A stretch of 64,000 bases of DNA from Hippopus hippopus (lineage: Eukaryota > Mollusca > Bivalvia > Cardiida > Cardiidae), in contig OX328110.1 in NCBI GenBank assembly GCA_946811185.2, positions 12,938,516 through 13,002,515 of the forward strand, written 5' to 3'. The number at the start of each line of letters is the position of its first letter. Positions within the stretch are counted from its first letter, which is position 1. This document shows positions 1 to 9,900 of this stretch, one piece after another. Under the pieces are notes generated by a model. The model saw only the letters and a list, made by a program, of their open reading frames with translations, did not search any database and was not told the DNA's origin. Position numbers and translations under genes: made by a program.

Positions 1-207
1 ACCTTTAAACTGTTAAATATATCAAACAAAACTTTCAAATCGATTTTTAAAAAAATGCTACTGTTTCAAACTTATTTTCTGTGGAAAAATATCTCCTTAT
101 CGGACAGTGTAGATTCAAGATCAGACTGCACGTTCTGTGCAGTCTGATCTTGATCTACAGTGTCCGCAAAAGGTCCTTGAGTCCCGCTTAGCAGCCCAAG
201 GGTTAAA
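1..207 (-). mobile_element. Family B palindromic MITE
   Basis: The central palindrome GATCAGACTGCACG..GTGCAGTCTGATC lies at about 118-152, and the copy ends CAGCCCAAGGGTTAA. The left end is at or beyond the window edge. Confidence 0.7.
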
Positions 208-431
208 TCTCTACCAAACGCCATACTTTCAAACCGGTCAATAATGAAAGCAATTGCAGACAGTAATAAGATACGTCTTGACTGATAAAATCGTTTTTGG
301 GGATAAAATTCTGTATACCAGCATTTTTTCCTTTTCTCTCCATGTTTCTAAAAGCCGTTTTCCTTGGGGTGATTAAAACATAATACTGATTAGTAAAAGG
401 GTAATTGCTTTAAGGTGGATACATTCGCTTA

Positions 432-1625
432 TAGTACGGTCAGAATGTGAAACTGCTGCCTGCCGATTTTTAGACATCGGCGGATTCTTAAAGTTACATG
501 CCGCCGGCTGATTTTTTACAAATCGGTGCGAGTGGTCATAAATAACTGTCAGTAAAAGGCCGCCTGACGGGTTCCGGGCGGCACCAGGCAGTTTCTTAAG
601 TTCGAGGGGTGTGTGACGTCATCAGGGTGTCGGCCGGTGGCAGTTAGGCGACAGGCCGGCAGCCGTCAAATTTTACCTGCCACCGCCCGTCGACCTGGCG
701 GACACCGGCCATTTACGCCTGACACCGGCCGGTGATCGGGCGTTCTAACTGCCACCGGCCGGCGCCTGCCCGATAATCTGACGGCGGCAGGCTGGTTTAC
801 GGGGGATATATAAACCTAGATTGCTCTCGTATCACTACAAAATGTACATTATTATTATCAACCACAAGATAAATAGATCTAATTTTTCAGAAAATTTTTC
901 TTCCAACAAGATGCCCCCTAAAGGCAGCGGCAAGGGGAAGGACAAGGCGCCAGCCCCGAAGGGCAAGAGACCAGAGCCCCAGCCCACTGCTGTCTTCTTT
1001 CAATTCTTCTTAGCCACCATCTCAATTCGGCGATACGCAAGTCTCTGAGTTGTTCTGGTGCTATTAGAATCGCCATGACGACTATTTTGTATGGTGGATG
1101 GCCTCGGATTTATATTCAGGGGCCCGGGAGTCTGCACTCGGCAGATCGCCGTCCTGCCACCTACCAACACCGACAGCCGCCTCCCAGCTGCCTTTCAATC
1201 TCCGCCCTGCTGCCGGCAGATATTTTAAAATCGTACGGTGGCATGTCGGTAGCATAACGGCAGCAAGCCGGATGCTGGAGAGTGGCAGTCAGTTCCTACC
1301 GATCGCCGGCCGAAGTTTGAAGGCCCTCGAACCCCACGACCGAGTAAAAATCGCGCTGCAGCCCGCCTGCCGCTTGATAGCTACTGCGCGACTACGAAAT
1401 GCGCCCGACCGGCGCCCTGACGACAGGCACAATTGGAAAAAATCGGCCGGTGGCAGACAGAATTTTAACTTTTTCTTAAAATTTCAGCGGCGTCCTAGCG
1501 GCGTCTAAAATGCCGCCTGCCGCCTGCCGATTGTGCCTGCCACCGAGCTGCCACCGGCCGAGTTTGAGTGAAAACTGGAAGTTACCACGCCGGCAGGCGG
1601 CATTTAGTGATTTGTGACCGTACTA
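432..1625. mobile_element. GC-rich Harbinger-like element with TTA target duplication
   Basis: Inverted ends TAGTACGGTCA (432-442) and TGACCGTACTA (1615-1625) are flanked by TTA on both sides (429-431 and 1626-1628). A 3-bp TWA duplication is typical of PIF/Harbinger elements. The interior is strikingly GC- and CpG-rich, with many short GCCGGC / CTGCCGCC motifs, unlike the AT-rich surroundings. No transposase is visible, so it is non-autonomous. Confidence 0.72.
803..1048 (+). other. TATA-like box and short basic reading frame inside the GC-rich element
   Basis: GGGATATATAAACC at 803-816 resembles a TATA box. About 100 bases on, an ATG at 911 opens 45 codons, MPPKGSGKGKDKAPAPKGKR and onward, rich in Lys and Pro, ending at 1048. 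It may be the start of a deleted element protein. I do not recognise it, and it could be chance. Confidence 0.3.
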
Positions 1626-1713
1626 TTACATTGCTGATTTGATGTATAGTGATATTTTCACCATAATAAGAGGCTTCATAACCATCGTGACAAGTGAGGA
1701 CATTTCTAAAAAT

Positions 1714-1962
1714 GGGCCATGCTGTGTGAAATGTATCTGCAAAAAGTTTCGATCCAGGTCAGCCTGTGCAATCTGCGCAGGCTGACCTGGGTCAAAACTT
1801 TTTGTTTTTGGTCAATGTTATGCATGTCAATGGATCAGTCTACCTCATGACTCAGACATTTATTGGACCAAATGAATTTTATGGATCCATAATTAGATTC
1901 TGACTTGCTTGATACAATGCATAACGGAGATTCATTAAAACCCCTTTTGCCAGAGTTTGGCT
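1714..1962 (-). mobile_element. Family C MITE
   Basis: It begins GGGCCATGCTGTG and ends CTTTTGCCAGAGTTTGGCT. Near one end is the palindrome CCAGGTCAGCCTG..CAGGCTGACCTGG. Confidence 0.7.
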
Positions 1963-2042
1963 GGAATATTTTCTCCACGATGGTTTCTAGTCCTTTCTGT
2001 GACAACAGTATGGTGCCAGCATTATTCTACTCTTTTTTTATT

Positions 2043-2245
2043 TCTAATAAGATCCTGAGAAACTGAGCATATCAAAACATTGTGGGAAAGGAAAAAACGC
2101 CGGTAACTAGAACTAGGATTTTCCTTTTTCTTCCATAATGTTTTCGAACTTGTCAAATAGATATTCCAAAATTCGATGGCGATTTTCCTTGTCGTCTGTA
2201 AGTCCTTACAATATGCATAAAAATAAAATTTGTAGCCTTGTAAAA
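2043..2245 (-). mobile_element. Family A MITE, diverged
   Basis: AAAACATTGTGGGAAAGG and its inverted partner CTTCCATAATGTTTTC bracket a decayed centre. Confidence 0.6.
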
Positions 2246-2458
2246 AGTTCATCTTTGTCTTGCTAAAAACGTGAAATGAGACTTTTAAGCTGACAATAAA
2301 AACCCAAAATTCGCTATTTCAGCAGTAATTATTGTTTTGGAAAATGTGTCCTTATCGGACATTGTAGATCAAGATCAGACTGCACATCTGTGCAGTCTGA
2401 TCATGATCTACATTGCCCGCAAAAAGTCAGTGAATCGCACTTAGCAGCCTAAGAGTTA
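2240..2458 (-). mobile_element. Family B palindromic MITE
   Basis: The palindrome is at about 2366-2415 and the end reads CAGCCTAAGAGTTAA. Confidence 0.7.
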
Positions 2459-2677
2459 AGCTCCGAAATGGGACCCGTGTATGGAGAATTGAAACTGTGC
2501 CAAGGGAAATAATTTCAATAGAAAAGGAATTCGTTACTGATACTATTTGGTTATCTCCCTTGCTACAAAACGATCCTGACTGCCTCTTCATTGAGACAAA
2601 TAACCTGACGAAATCATCACAAACGCAAGTTATAGGCATATTTTTTATGACATCTAAGTGAGAAGAAAAACCAGCCA

Positions 2678-3085
2678 AGAGACCCAGGCTCGGCTTCTCG
2701 AAAAAAATTCAGGTCTATTATTTTGCTCGAATCTACTAACGGACTCATTTTCCGAAGGAAGTTTAGTTCGTTATTTGAGACGCATTTCACTAACAATAAC
2801 AAACTTATTTAAATTTCTAAAATTGTGAGTTTACACAAAGTCCCAGGCTCAGCTCAGCAAAACAATGGACTTATGTTTGTCTACTGATTTACTTCTGTTT
2901 AAATCTGTTGCTATGTTGAGTCTGGAACCGTTAACCGTCATGATTTGAAAACGTTTACTATGGCCTTTTAATGTTATTGTCATGCGTCTAAATAACGAAC
3001 TAAAGTTAAGTCAGAAACTGAGTCCGTTAGTAAATTTGAGCAAAATAGGAGACTAAAGTTTTTGTTTTTAAGAAACCGGGCCCTA
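2678..3085. mobile_element. Large imperfect inverted repeat
   Basis: TATTTTGCTC..TACTAACGGACTCA..TTTAGTTCGTTATTT..AGACGCAT on the left arm (about 2715-2790) recurs inverted at about 2985-3060. It is probably a foldback or MITE. Confidence 0.6.
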
Positions 3086-3101
3086 ACACTTTTGAGTTGT
3101 T

Positions 3102-3131
3102 GGGGGAGGGGAGGGGGAAGGGGCAGGGGGG
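3102..3131 (+). other. G-run cluster able to form a G-quadruplex
   Basis: Runs of 5, 4, 5, 4 and 6 G separated by one to two bases. Confidence 0.6.
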
Positions 3132-4341
3132 AACCGCAACCGAAGTATGTAGTATATCAATTTCTTTTCAGTCGTCCTATGTAAGAAATTTGTATAGCCA
3201 TTCATATTTCAGTTTTGAAACAGAGTTGTTATTAGCCGGAGATCAGATGTAATTCTACTTTGCGATGAAAGACACACCACTTTATCAAACGAAGTAGTCG
3301 ATGTTCGAAATTTGTATGTTTTGATTATCTCCCTTACACCATTTAGTGAAATGGGCATTTGTGCAACAGCATGGTTGGTTGACGAGAAAGGGGCTACAGG
3401 GTCCGGTGGAACCCCCTCCGCCTAAAATTTTTGTCTATGATAAAGCAAAAGAAAAATAGCTAAAGATTTTACCTTCTCTTATAAATACAATAAAGGTTTC
3501 GCCAAACAAAAAAAAAAAAACTTTTCATCTTCGCTCTAATTCGTAAATCACAGTACAGACCAAGATCTGACTGCACGTTGCAATCATACTCTAATCTACA
3601 CAAGTGATCTTTGATTATATTTGTATATAAGATCCCGTCTACACCATCTGCAATTGCATCTTAAAGTTACCTTTTTCACCGCTGAGGTTCGAAGAAGGAC
3701 GACTATGAAGCTCTTTAAATGACAAATGGTATTGAAGCACTTTGATTATTTTTAATTTAGGGATAGCTGCAATTGTGAGAATGTTGCCATTTCGCACCAT
3801 TTTTGACCCGTTGCTTTTTTACGTGAGAATTTCTATGAGCTTGATCTAAAGTCTGCTAAGTTTATCAAGATTACCACTTAAATGTTTTTAATTAAAAAAA
3901 AGGGGGGGGGGCAGGTGAATTAATTTTTACTAATTTTGTGATATTTGTATGGAATAGTTGTCAGAAGAACGAGAAATCTTTCGCTATTTATATCAAAATG
4001 CGAGTAGAATTCGCCTAGATTCGTAAGTGTACGAGGTTCTCCTTTGTAGAGAGTATTACAGTTTTCCAGCTTGTATTTGCGCCAACACTAAAACGGGCCC
4101 AGTATCAATGAACGTTTATCCTGCGGGTTTTTGAGACAACATGCACGTAGCTGCCTGTGCGGAAGAAAGAGGTTGCGTACACTTTGCAAAAAAAGTAATA
4201 TTAAAATTTGCCAAAAAGCATCAACAGAAGCCACCAAATAACTCACAATTCAAAACCGGAGTGACCCCCAGACCCTCCTGGAAAATCCCCCATCCCCAGT
4301 GTCTCGGTAAGTACCATTGGTATTACTTTTGTGTACACTTT
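3132..4341. other. Intergenic stretch, nothing recognised
   Basis: AT-rich sequence with A- and G-runs near 3510 and 3900. The short frames overlapping 4141-4542 run into a MITE and show no conserved protein pattern. Confidence 0.5.
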
Positions 4342-4597
4342 GACCCATGCTCTGTGAAAAGGAGGCTTAATGCATCTGCGAAAACTATCGATTCAGGTCA
4401 GCCTGCGCAGGCTGACCCGGGCCGAACTTGTGACTTTTCGCTACTGGTCAATTTTCTGTATGTCCAAGGGCCAGTCTACCTAGTGATTCAGTCGGTTATT
4501 AAAAAGTGGCTTTTATGGATCCATAGTTATATGATGTCTTAATTGGTATTATTCATCGAGGATATGCATTAAGTCCCCTTTTGCCAGAGCATGGCTC
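4342..4597 (-). mobile_element. Family C MITE
   Basis: It carries the CCATGCTCTGTGAAAA and TTTTGCCAGAGCATGGCTC ends and the CAGCCTGCGCAGGCTG palindrome. Confidence 0.75.
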
Positions 4598-4698
4598 CTT
4601 TATTTTGGGCTGGCTACGACCCTACAAAATTGTTCTGATGCCTCCAACATGCCCTTCATGTGGCCTTCTCTTCTGAGCGAATAATCTTTGAATATGTC

Positions 4699-4961
4699 AC
4701 CCGGTCGGGTAGTTCAGTGAGGTAGCGTGTCTGATTTGTGACCTGGTGGTTGCGGGTTCGATATCCTGTTGAGACAAACTTTCTTTCCGACGACTGTTCG
4801 CCTCCCACCTCTGATCCATGTGAGAAAAGTATTCAGTGGCTTGGAAGGAGAGTTGTATCAGTATTGGTCTGATAAAGCCAGGAAACACATGCGTAGGTGC
4901 ACTGACCGCGGTAATGTGACTAAAGCTATAAGAACAGCGTTAAACTCCAATACAAACAAAT
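4699..4961 (+). mobile_element. Family D SINE (tRNA-derived)
   Basis: A-box-like TAGTTCAGTGAGGTAGC and B-box GGTTCGATATCC are followed by the core (GTGAGAAAAGTATTCAGTGG..) and an A-rich end. Confidence 0.8.
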
Positions 4962-5218
4962 GAGCCATGCTATGGCAAAATGGGGCTTAATGCACCTCCT
5001 TGATGCATGATATCAAGCAAGTGAACATATAACTATGGACCGATAAAATCCATTTTGTCTAACAACCGCCTGAACTCGGGGGTAGAATAGTCCTTTCACG
5101 CGCAGAAAAAGGACCACTAGCGAAAATTTTCGACCCAGGTAAACCTGCGCGGCACTGGCTGACCTGGGTCGGTACTTTTCACAAATGCATTAAGCCCCCT
5201 TTTGCCAGAGCATGGCTC
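4962..5218 (+). mobile_element. Family C MITE, complete with AAAT flanks
   Basis: Inverted ends GAGCCATGCTATGGCAAAA and TTTTGCCAGAGCATGGCTC are flanked by AAAT on both sides. It sits directly after a family D SINE. Confidence 0.8.
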
Positions 5219-5423
5219 AAATCTATAAACATACCGTGGAGTATACATGTATATGTCTTCAAAATCTAACCATTTTCAGAAAAGAAATATCAGTTTCAAA
5301 AATTATACTCGTATGGAAAGATGTTTCGTAACAAAGCCTCACTGTCCATTGTGTTGGAAGTTCAAGGCGAGGAAAAAAAAAACTATATAGTGCATGTTTC
5401 GATTGTCCGAGCACGGACAATAT

Positions 5424-5446
5424 TTCATTCATTCATTCATTCATTT
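5424..5446 (+). repeat. TTCA microsatellite
   Basis: About six TTCA units. Confidence 0.9.
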
Positions 5447-5587
5447 TAATCCTTAATATTCCTATTTACTGGCGATTTTTACACATGACAGAAATTGGAC
5501 AAATACTTGAATATGCAGCCTTTGTAAAGATGAGTGTGTGCGTGTTTTTTTTTTTCCTTACCTTTTTCTTCACAATCCTGGGTTTTA

Positions 5588-5782
5588 TCGACCTGAAAGA
5601 AAAACAGGTTCGAAAACATCGTGGGAAAGAAGAAAATGCTGGTAACCAGCATTTTCTTCTTTTTCCTCGATGTTTTCTACTCTATCAGTGACAGAAATCA
5701 TCAAATGAGCTACATTTATTTTGTCGTCTGCAAATGGTTTCAATTCGGTTTAGTCTAAAATTTTGTCGTTTGCTAGCGTTAA
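5588..5782 (-). mobile_element. Family A MITE, 5'-truncated, joined at TTAA to the next copy
   Basis: A near-perfect hairpin lies at 5609-5676. The TTAA at 5779-5782 is shared with the following copy. Confidence 0.8.
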
Positions 5783-6008
5783 CCCTTTACCAAACAATCC
5801 CACGTTTTAACAACCTTGAGGCAGAGTACTTTTGAAAACATTGTGGGAAAAGTAGAAAAAACAGGTAACCAGCATTTTCTCCTTTTTCCACAATGTTTTC
5901 TACCCTACCAATGAACTTCAGTTCACATGTACCACCTTCAGATCTGTCGTTTGGAGATACTTTCAGTTTGGAACAGTCTAAAAATTTTGTAGTTTGTGAA
6001 AAGGTTAA
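5779..6008 (-). mobile_element. Family A MITE, intact, TTAA-flanked
   Basis: TTAACCCTTTACC start, hairpin at about 5835-5903, TTAA end at 6005-6008; 230 bp overall. Confidence 0.88.
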
Positions 6009-6625
6009 ACAAAAAAGGAAAAAAGTAACAATGGCTCGTGACAGTTTTGCGACTTGCCCTTTTCCCAGAATGTTTTTAGACAAAAGATGAACAGTCACTC
6101 TAGTTTTAAGTTGAACGTGTCGAGGCCAATCCTTTTTCAACTAATTTACAAAAAAAAATAATCGATGATTGCAAAATGGAAATGGTTGTCTATTGTAGGA
6201 ATCAATTGGATGCGAAATCGAGGCTCAGTCTATGTTTACCTGTATATTCTAAAAATAGCTCATAGGTAAACCGGTTTGTTTAAAGTTTGTGTGTTGTGTA
6301 AAACGAAATAAATGAATTGTCAGAAAAAGGATTAGGGACATTTTGCCGCAGTGAACCGAGACACACCCATTCATAACAAGTTCGTCTGCTGACCTATTTC
6401 GGAGGATAATTGTTTTTTTGTTGCATTACCTGTCATTCTTTTTGGAGTAATTTCAAGAATTTCTGAAGGAGGGCGAGTCTTCGACTGAAATAGTGTTTAG
6501 AGGTACAATAACGGCACCGTATTTGGAATTGAATGATACACACGTGTGTGCTCAAGATCTTTGAAATAGATTTAGGAAACACTTATTTTGTGATTGATTA
6601 TTAATAATAATATCAAAATATCGGA
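6009..6625 (+). promoter_or_regulatory. Region upstream of the start codon, presumed promoter and leader
   Basis: No repeat was recognised in the 0.6 kb before the ATG, in contrast to the dense repeats on both sides. No TATA box or initiator stands out, and the transcription start cannot be placed. The first exon could also lie further upstream. Confidence 0.35.
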
Positions 6626-6935
6626 ATGGATTCCCGTGCAGAAGCTAGGTCCATAAAAGGCCATGCAGCGACATCTGGCGTCGACAAATGGGTGATGATA
6701 CAGGACAACACTTTCAGGAACTGGGTAAATGAACAACTCGATCCTCCCCGGGTGGAAGTCACCAATTTCGAGACGGACTTCGATGATGGGGTGAAACTGT
6801 GTGCTTTGATTTCTTCGCTGCAAGGGAAAGAAATAAAACATAACAGGAATCCCAAAAACCACCATCAAAGACTCGCCAATGTTGGAGTGGCGCTAGCTGC
6901 CATTGCAGACGACAATATTAGACTTGTCAACATAG
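6626..6935 (+). CDS. jbug: Exon 1: start codon and most of CH1 (residues 1-103)
   Basis: The ATG begins MDSRAEARSIKG. The first CH helix reads KWVMIQDNTFRNWVNEQL, followed by TNFETDFDDGVKLCALISSL and the LANVGVALAAI helix, a clear type-1 CH signature. The exon ends in phase 1 at ..VNI plus G before the donor GTATAA. An untranslated leader probably extends upstream, but no TATA box or initiator is obvious. Confidence 0.92.
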
Positions 6936-9900
6936 GTATAATTTTTGTATTTTTTAAATCGTTAAACACCCTCCCCCCTCCCACAAACAAACTTACAGAA
7001 GACGACTTTAAACAATCATCGTACAATATGGCTCATTTCAGTTTGAAAACATTAAAAGTTGTGAAAAAAATTTAGACAATTTAGGAAATTGCTTGTGGTA
7101 AGCAATTTCTTTTTGTCACATCTTGAAGGCAACCAGTAAACCTTACTTGTAAAAATATTGTGTGTTAAAGACCCAGATAAAATGGGTTATTAAAACATTG
7201 TGGGAAAAAGGAGAAATGCTGATAAACCAGCATTTTATCCATGTTCCACAATGTTTTTCTACCCCTTCAAAGAAAAATCCCAGCATTGGGCCATTTTAGA
7301 AATATAGTCCACAAATCCTTTCAATTTTGGTTAGTATGAACCCTCACTTTTTACAACTACTGTTGCCTTTGAAGCCAGTGAAAGTCAAGATCAGACTGCA
7401 CAAAATGTGCAGTCTCATCTTTGATCTTTACTGACTGCTTTGATGAAACATACTACACAAGAGCAACCTTTAAATTGCAATTATCAGTACTTGGGTCTTG
7501 GGTTTCTGGAAAGAAAATGTCTGTTGGGTTTATTAGGCAGTCTAAGGATTAAAATTTTATCACCTGGTAAAGGGTTTTATATAAAATCTTTCACTTGAAA
7601 ACAAGTTTTAGTATGTTTAACCCTTTACCAAACGACAAAAGTTTAGACTCAACCAAATTGAAACCATTTGCAGACGATAAATTAAACATGACTCAAATGA
7701 TGATTTCTATTTATAGAAGAGTAGAAAACATTGTGGAAAAAGAAGAAAATGCTGGTTACCAGCACTTTCTTCTTTTCCCACAATGTTTTTTAAGGGTTTC
7801 TTTCTGAGGGTTGTTAAAACACGGAATTGTGTGGTAAAGAGTTAACTCTTTACCACACAGTCTAGGCTTTGAACAACACTGGGGAAGAAGCCTTTTGAAA
7901 ACATTGTGAGAAGAGGAGAAAATGCGGTTAACCAGCATTTTCTCCTTTTCCCACAATGTTTTTTGCTCTATCAAGGAAAAATTGTGTCATTTTTGCCACC
8001 TTTAATTTGTTGTCTGCAATTGCTTTTAATTTGGATGATAAGTCCAAAATTTTGTTGTTTGGTAAAGAGTTAAAGAAACAAACCTTTGATACCTCAGCAG
8101 ATTGTGCAGAATAACAATCTTGGAACCTTACTGTGAAATATTCTGGCTGCTTTTCCACACATCCATGTATATTGTGGAAAATATGTTTATTGGTGAGAGA
8201 GGCAAAAATCCTGTAGAAATAATCATATCTTGAATTGATTGATTGATGGTTTGATTGATCGATCAGTTGATTGACTGTTTGATGAGGTTTTCAACCTTTT
8301 TTCAGAAATATCCAAGCCACAGGTAGCTTATTTTTTTCAAGATTCTATGCTAATGCTCTGAAGTATCTTGCCCAAGGGCATTCCCATGAAAAAAAACACC
8401 AATGTTACATGTCGTGAAAGAACTCATGAAAAGCTCAAATGGTCAGAAAAGGAGATAGTGCTGGTTACCACAATTTTCTCTTTTGTCCACAATGTTTGTC
8501 AAAATACCGCCTTTCTAGCATCCTTTGCCAGAGTGCAATCACATTGAAACAGGAATTCAACCACAATAAATAGAAGGCCAAAGATCAAGGGGGTGGGGTT
8601 GGATAATTTGGAAATAGGACAAAGTTGTCACATACTTCCATGAAAGGGAGTAATAATGGACCCTTTACCAAACAATCCCAAGTTTTATGGGCCCTTAGAA
8701 AGAGGGCTTTTGAAAACATTGTGGGAAAAGAAGAAAATGCTGGTGACCAGCATTTTCTTCTTTTTCCACAATGTTTTGTACATTTCAAAGATAAATCTGA
8801 TGATTTGAGCTACATTTGTCGTCTGCAGTTGCTTTCAAATTGGACTAGTCGTAAGTTTTGTTGCTTGGTAGGAAGAGTAAAGCTATGATTTATCACACTG
8901 TTACGCTTTGTTAACTTACGGTCTCCTGCAGACGACATTTCTTACTCCTTACCATATGAGCAAACTATAGACTTTTCCAAATTCAATGCATTTGCAGACG
9001 ACAATGTAAATATAGCTCAAATGATGGGATTTGGCTTCTGAAGGGTTAAGAAACGTTGTGGGAAAAGGAGAAAATGCTGGTTACCAGCATTTTCTCCTTG
9101 TCCCACAATGTTTTCAAAAGACCTCTTCCCCAGGGTCGATACGCTGAGGTATTGTCATACTCCTGTCATCTGCGTCGTCATTTTGTAATATCTCTGTTTT
9201 TAGTGAAGATATTTACTTCAAATTTGGACATGTTGTTCACTATCAAAAAAGAACCTATACATCAAGGGTAAATAACTATCAAAGCATTTTTTTACATAGT
9301 TATGCCCCTTTTTCAACCTAGAATTTTCTTTCAAAATCAAATTTATTTAGCACTTGCAGCCGAGTGTTGGCACCTGCCTGCGGTTTTCTTGTTTTTGGAA
9401 GCTGTCAAAGTAGGTGCATAAAAAGTTGTAAATGTATTGGTATAGTTATGCCTTAAGTTGTGGATTAATCTATTATTTATGCAAAATGTCTACAAAAGAA
9501 AACTTCCGTCACTCAATGAAGATAAAAAAAATCAATACAAAAGTGACCTTTACCCCTTTACCATGGAATCCTGCAGTCCTGCATGGCTCAGTGGTAAAGT
9601 GTAGGATTCTTAACCTGATGGCTCCAGGTTTGAGTCTCACTGGCACCAATATGGTTTTTTTTTTTTTTTTTGGGGGGGGGGGGGAGGGAGTGTCCTTGGG
9701 CAAGACACTTCAGAGCCCTAGTCTTGTACTAGTAAAACCCAGGACAAACATGAACATGTGAGCTGTCACTGTGATTTGACTTAAATAATGTTGAAAGCGC
9801 AACTTATAAAACCATTCAATCAATTAACCAATTAATCAATCTAAGAATGCCCTGTTTTAACAACGCTAAGGAAGATGGCCTTTGAAAAGATTGTGGAAAA

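Noticed and set aside
1098..1508. Plus-strand 136-codon frame in the GC-rich element
   Set aside because: High GC lengthens open frames by chance; the product is Arg/Pro-rich without a recognisable motif and a second overlapping frame is also open.
4141..4542. Plus-strand frame of 133 codons upstream of the gene
   Set aside because: Its second half is a family C MITE and the first half shows no protein pattern.
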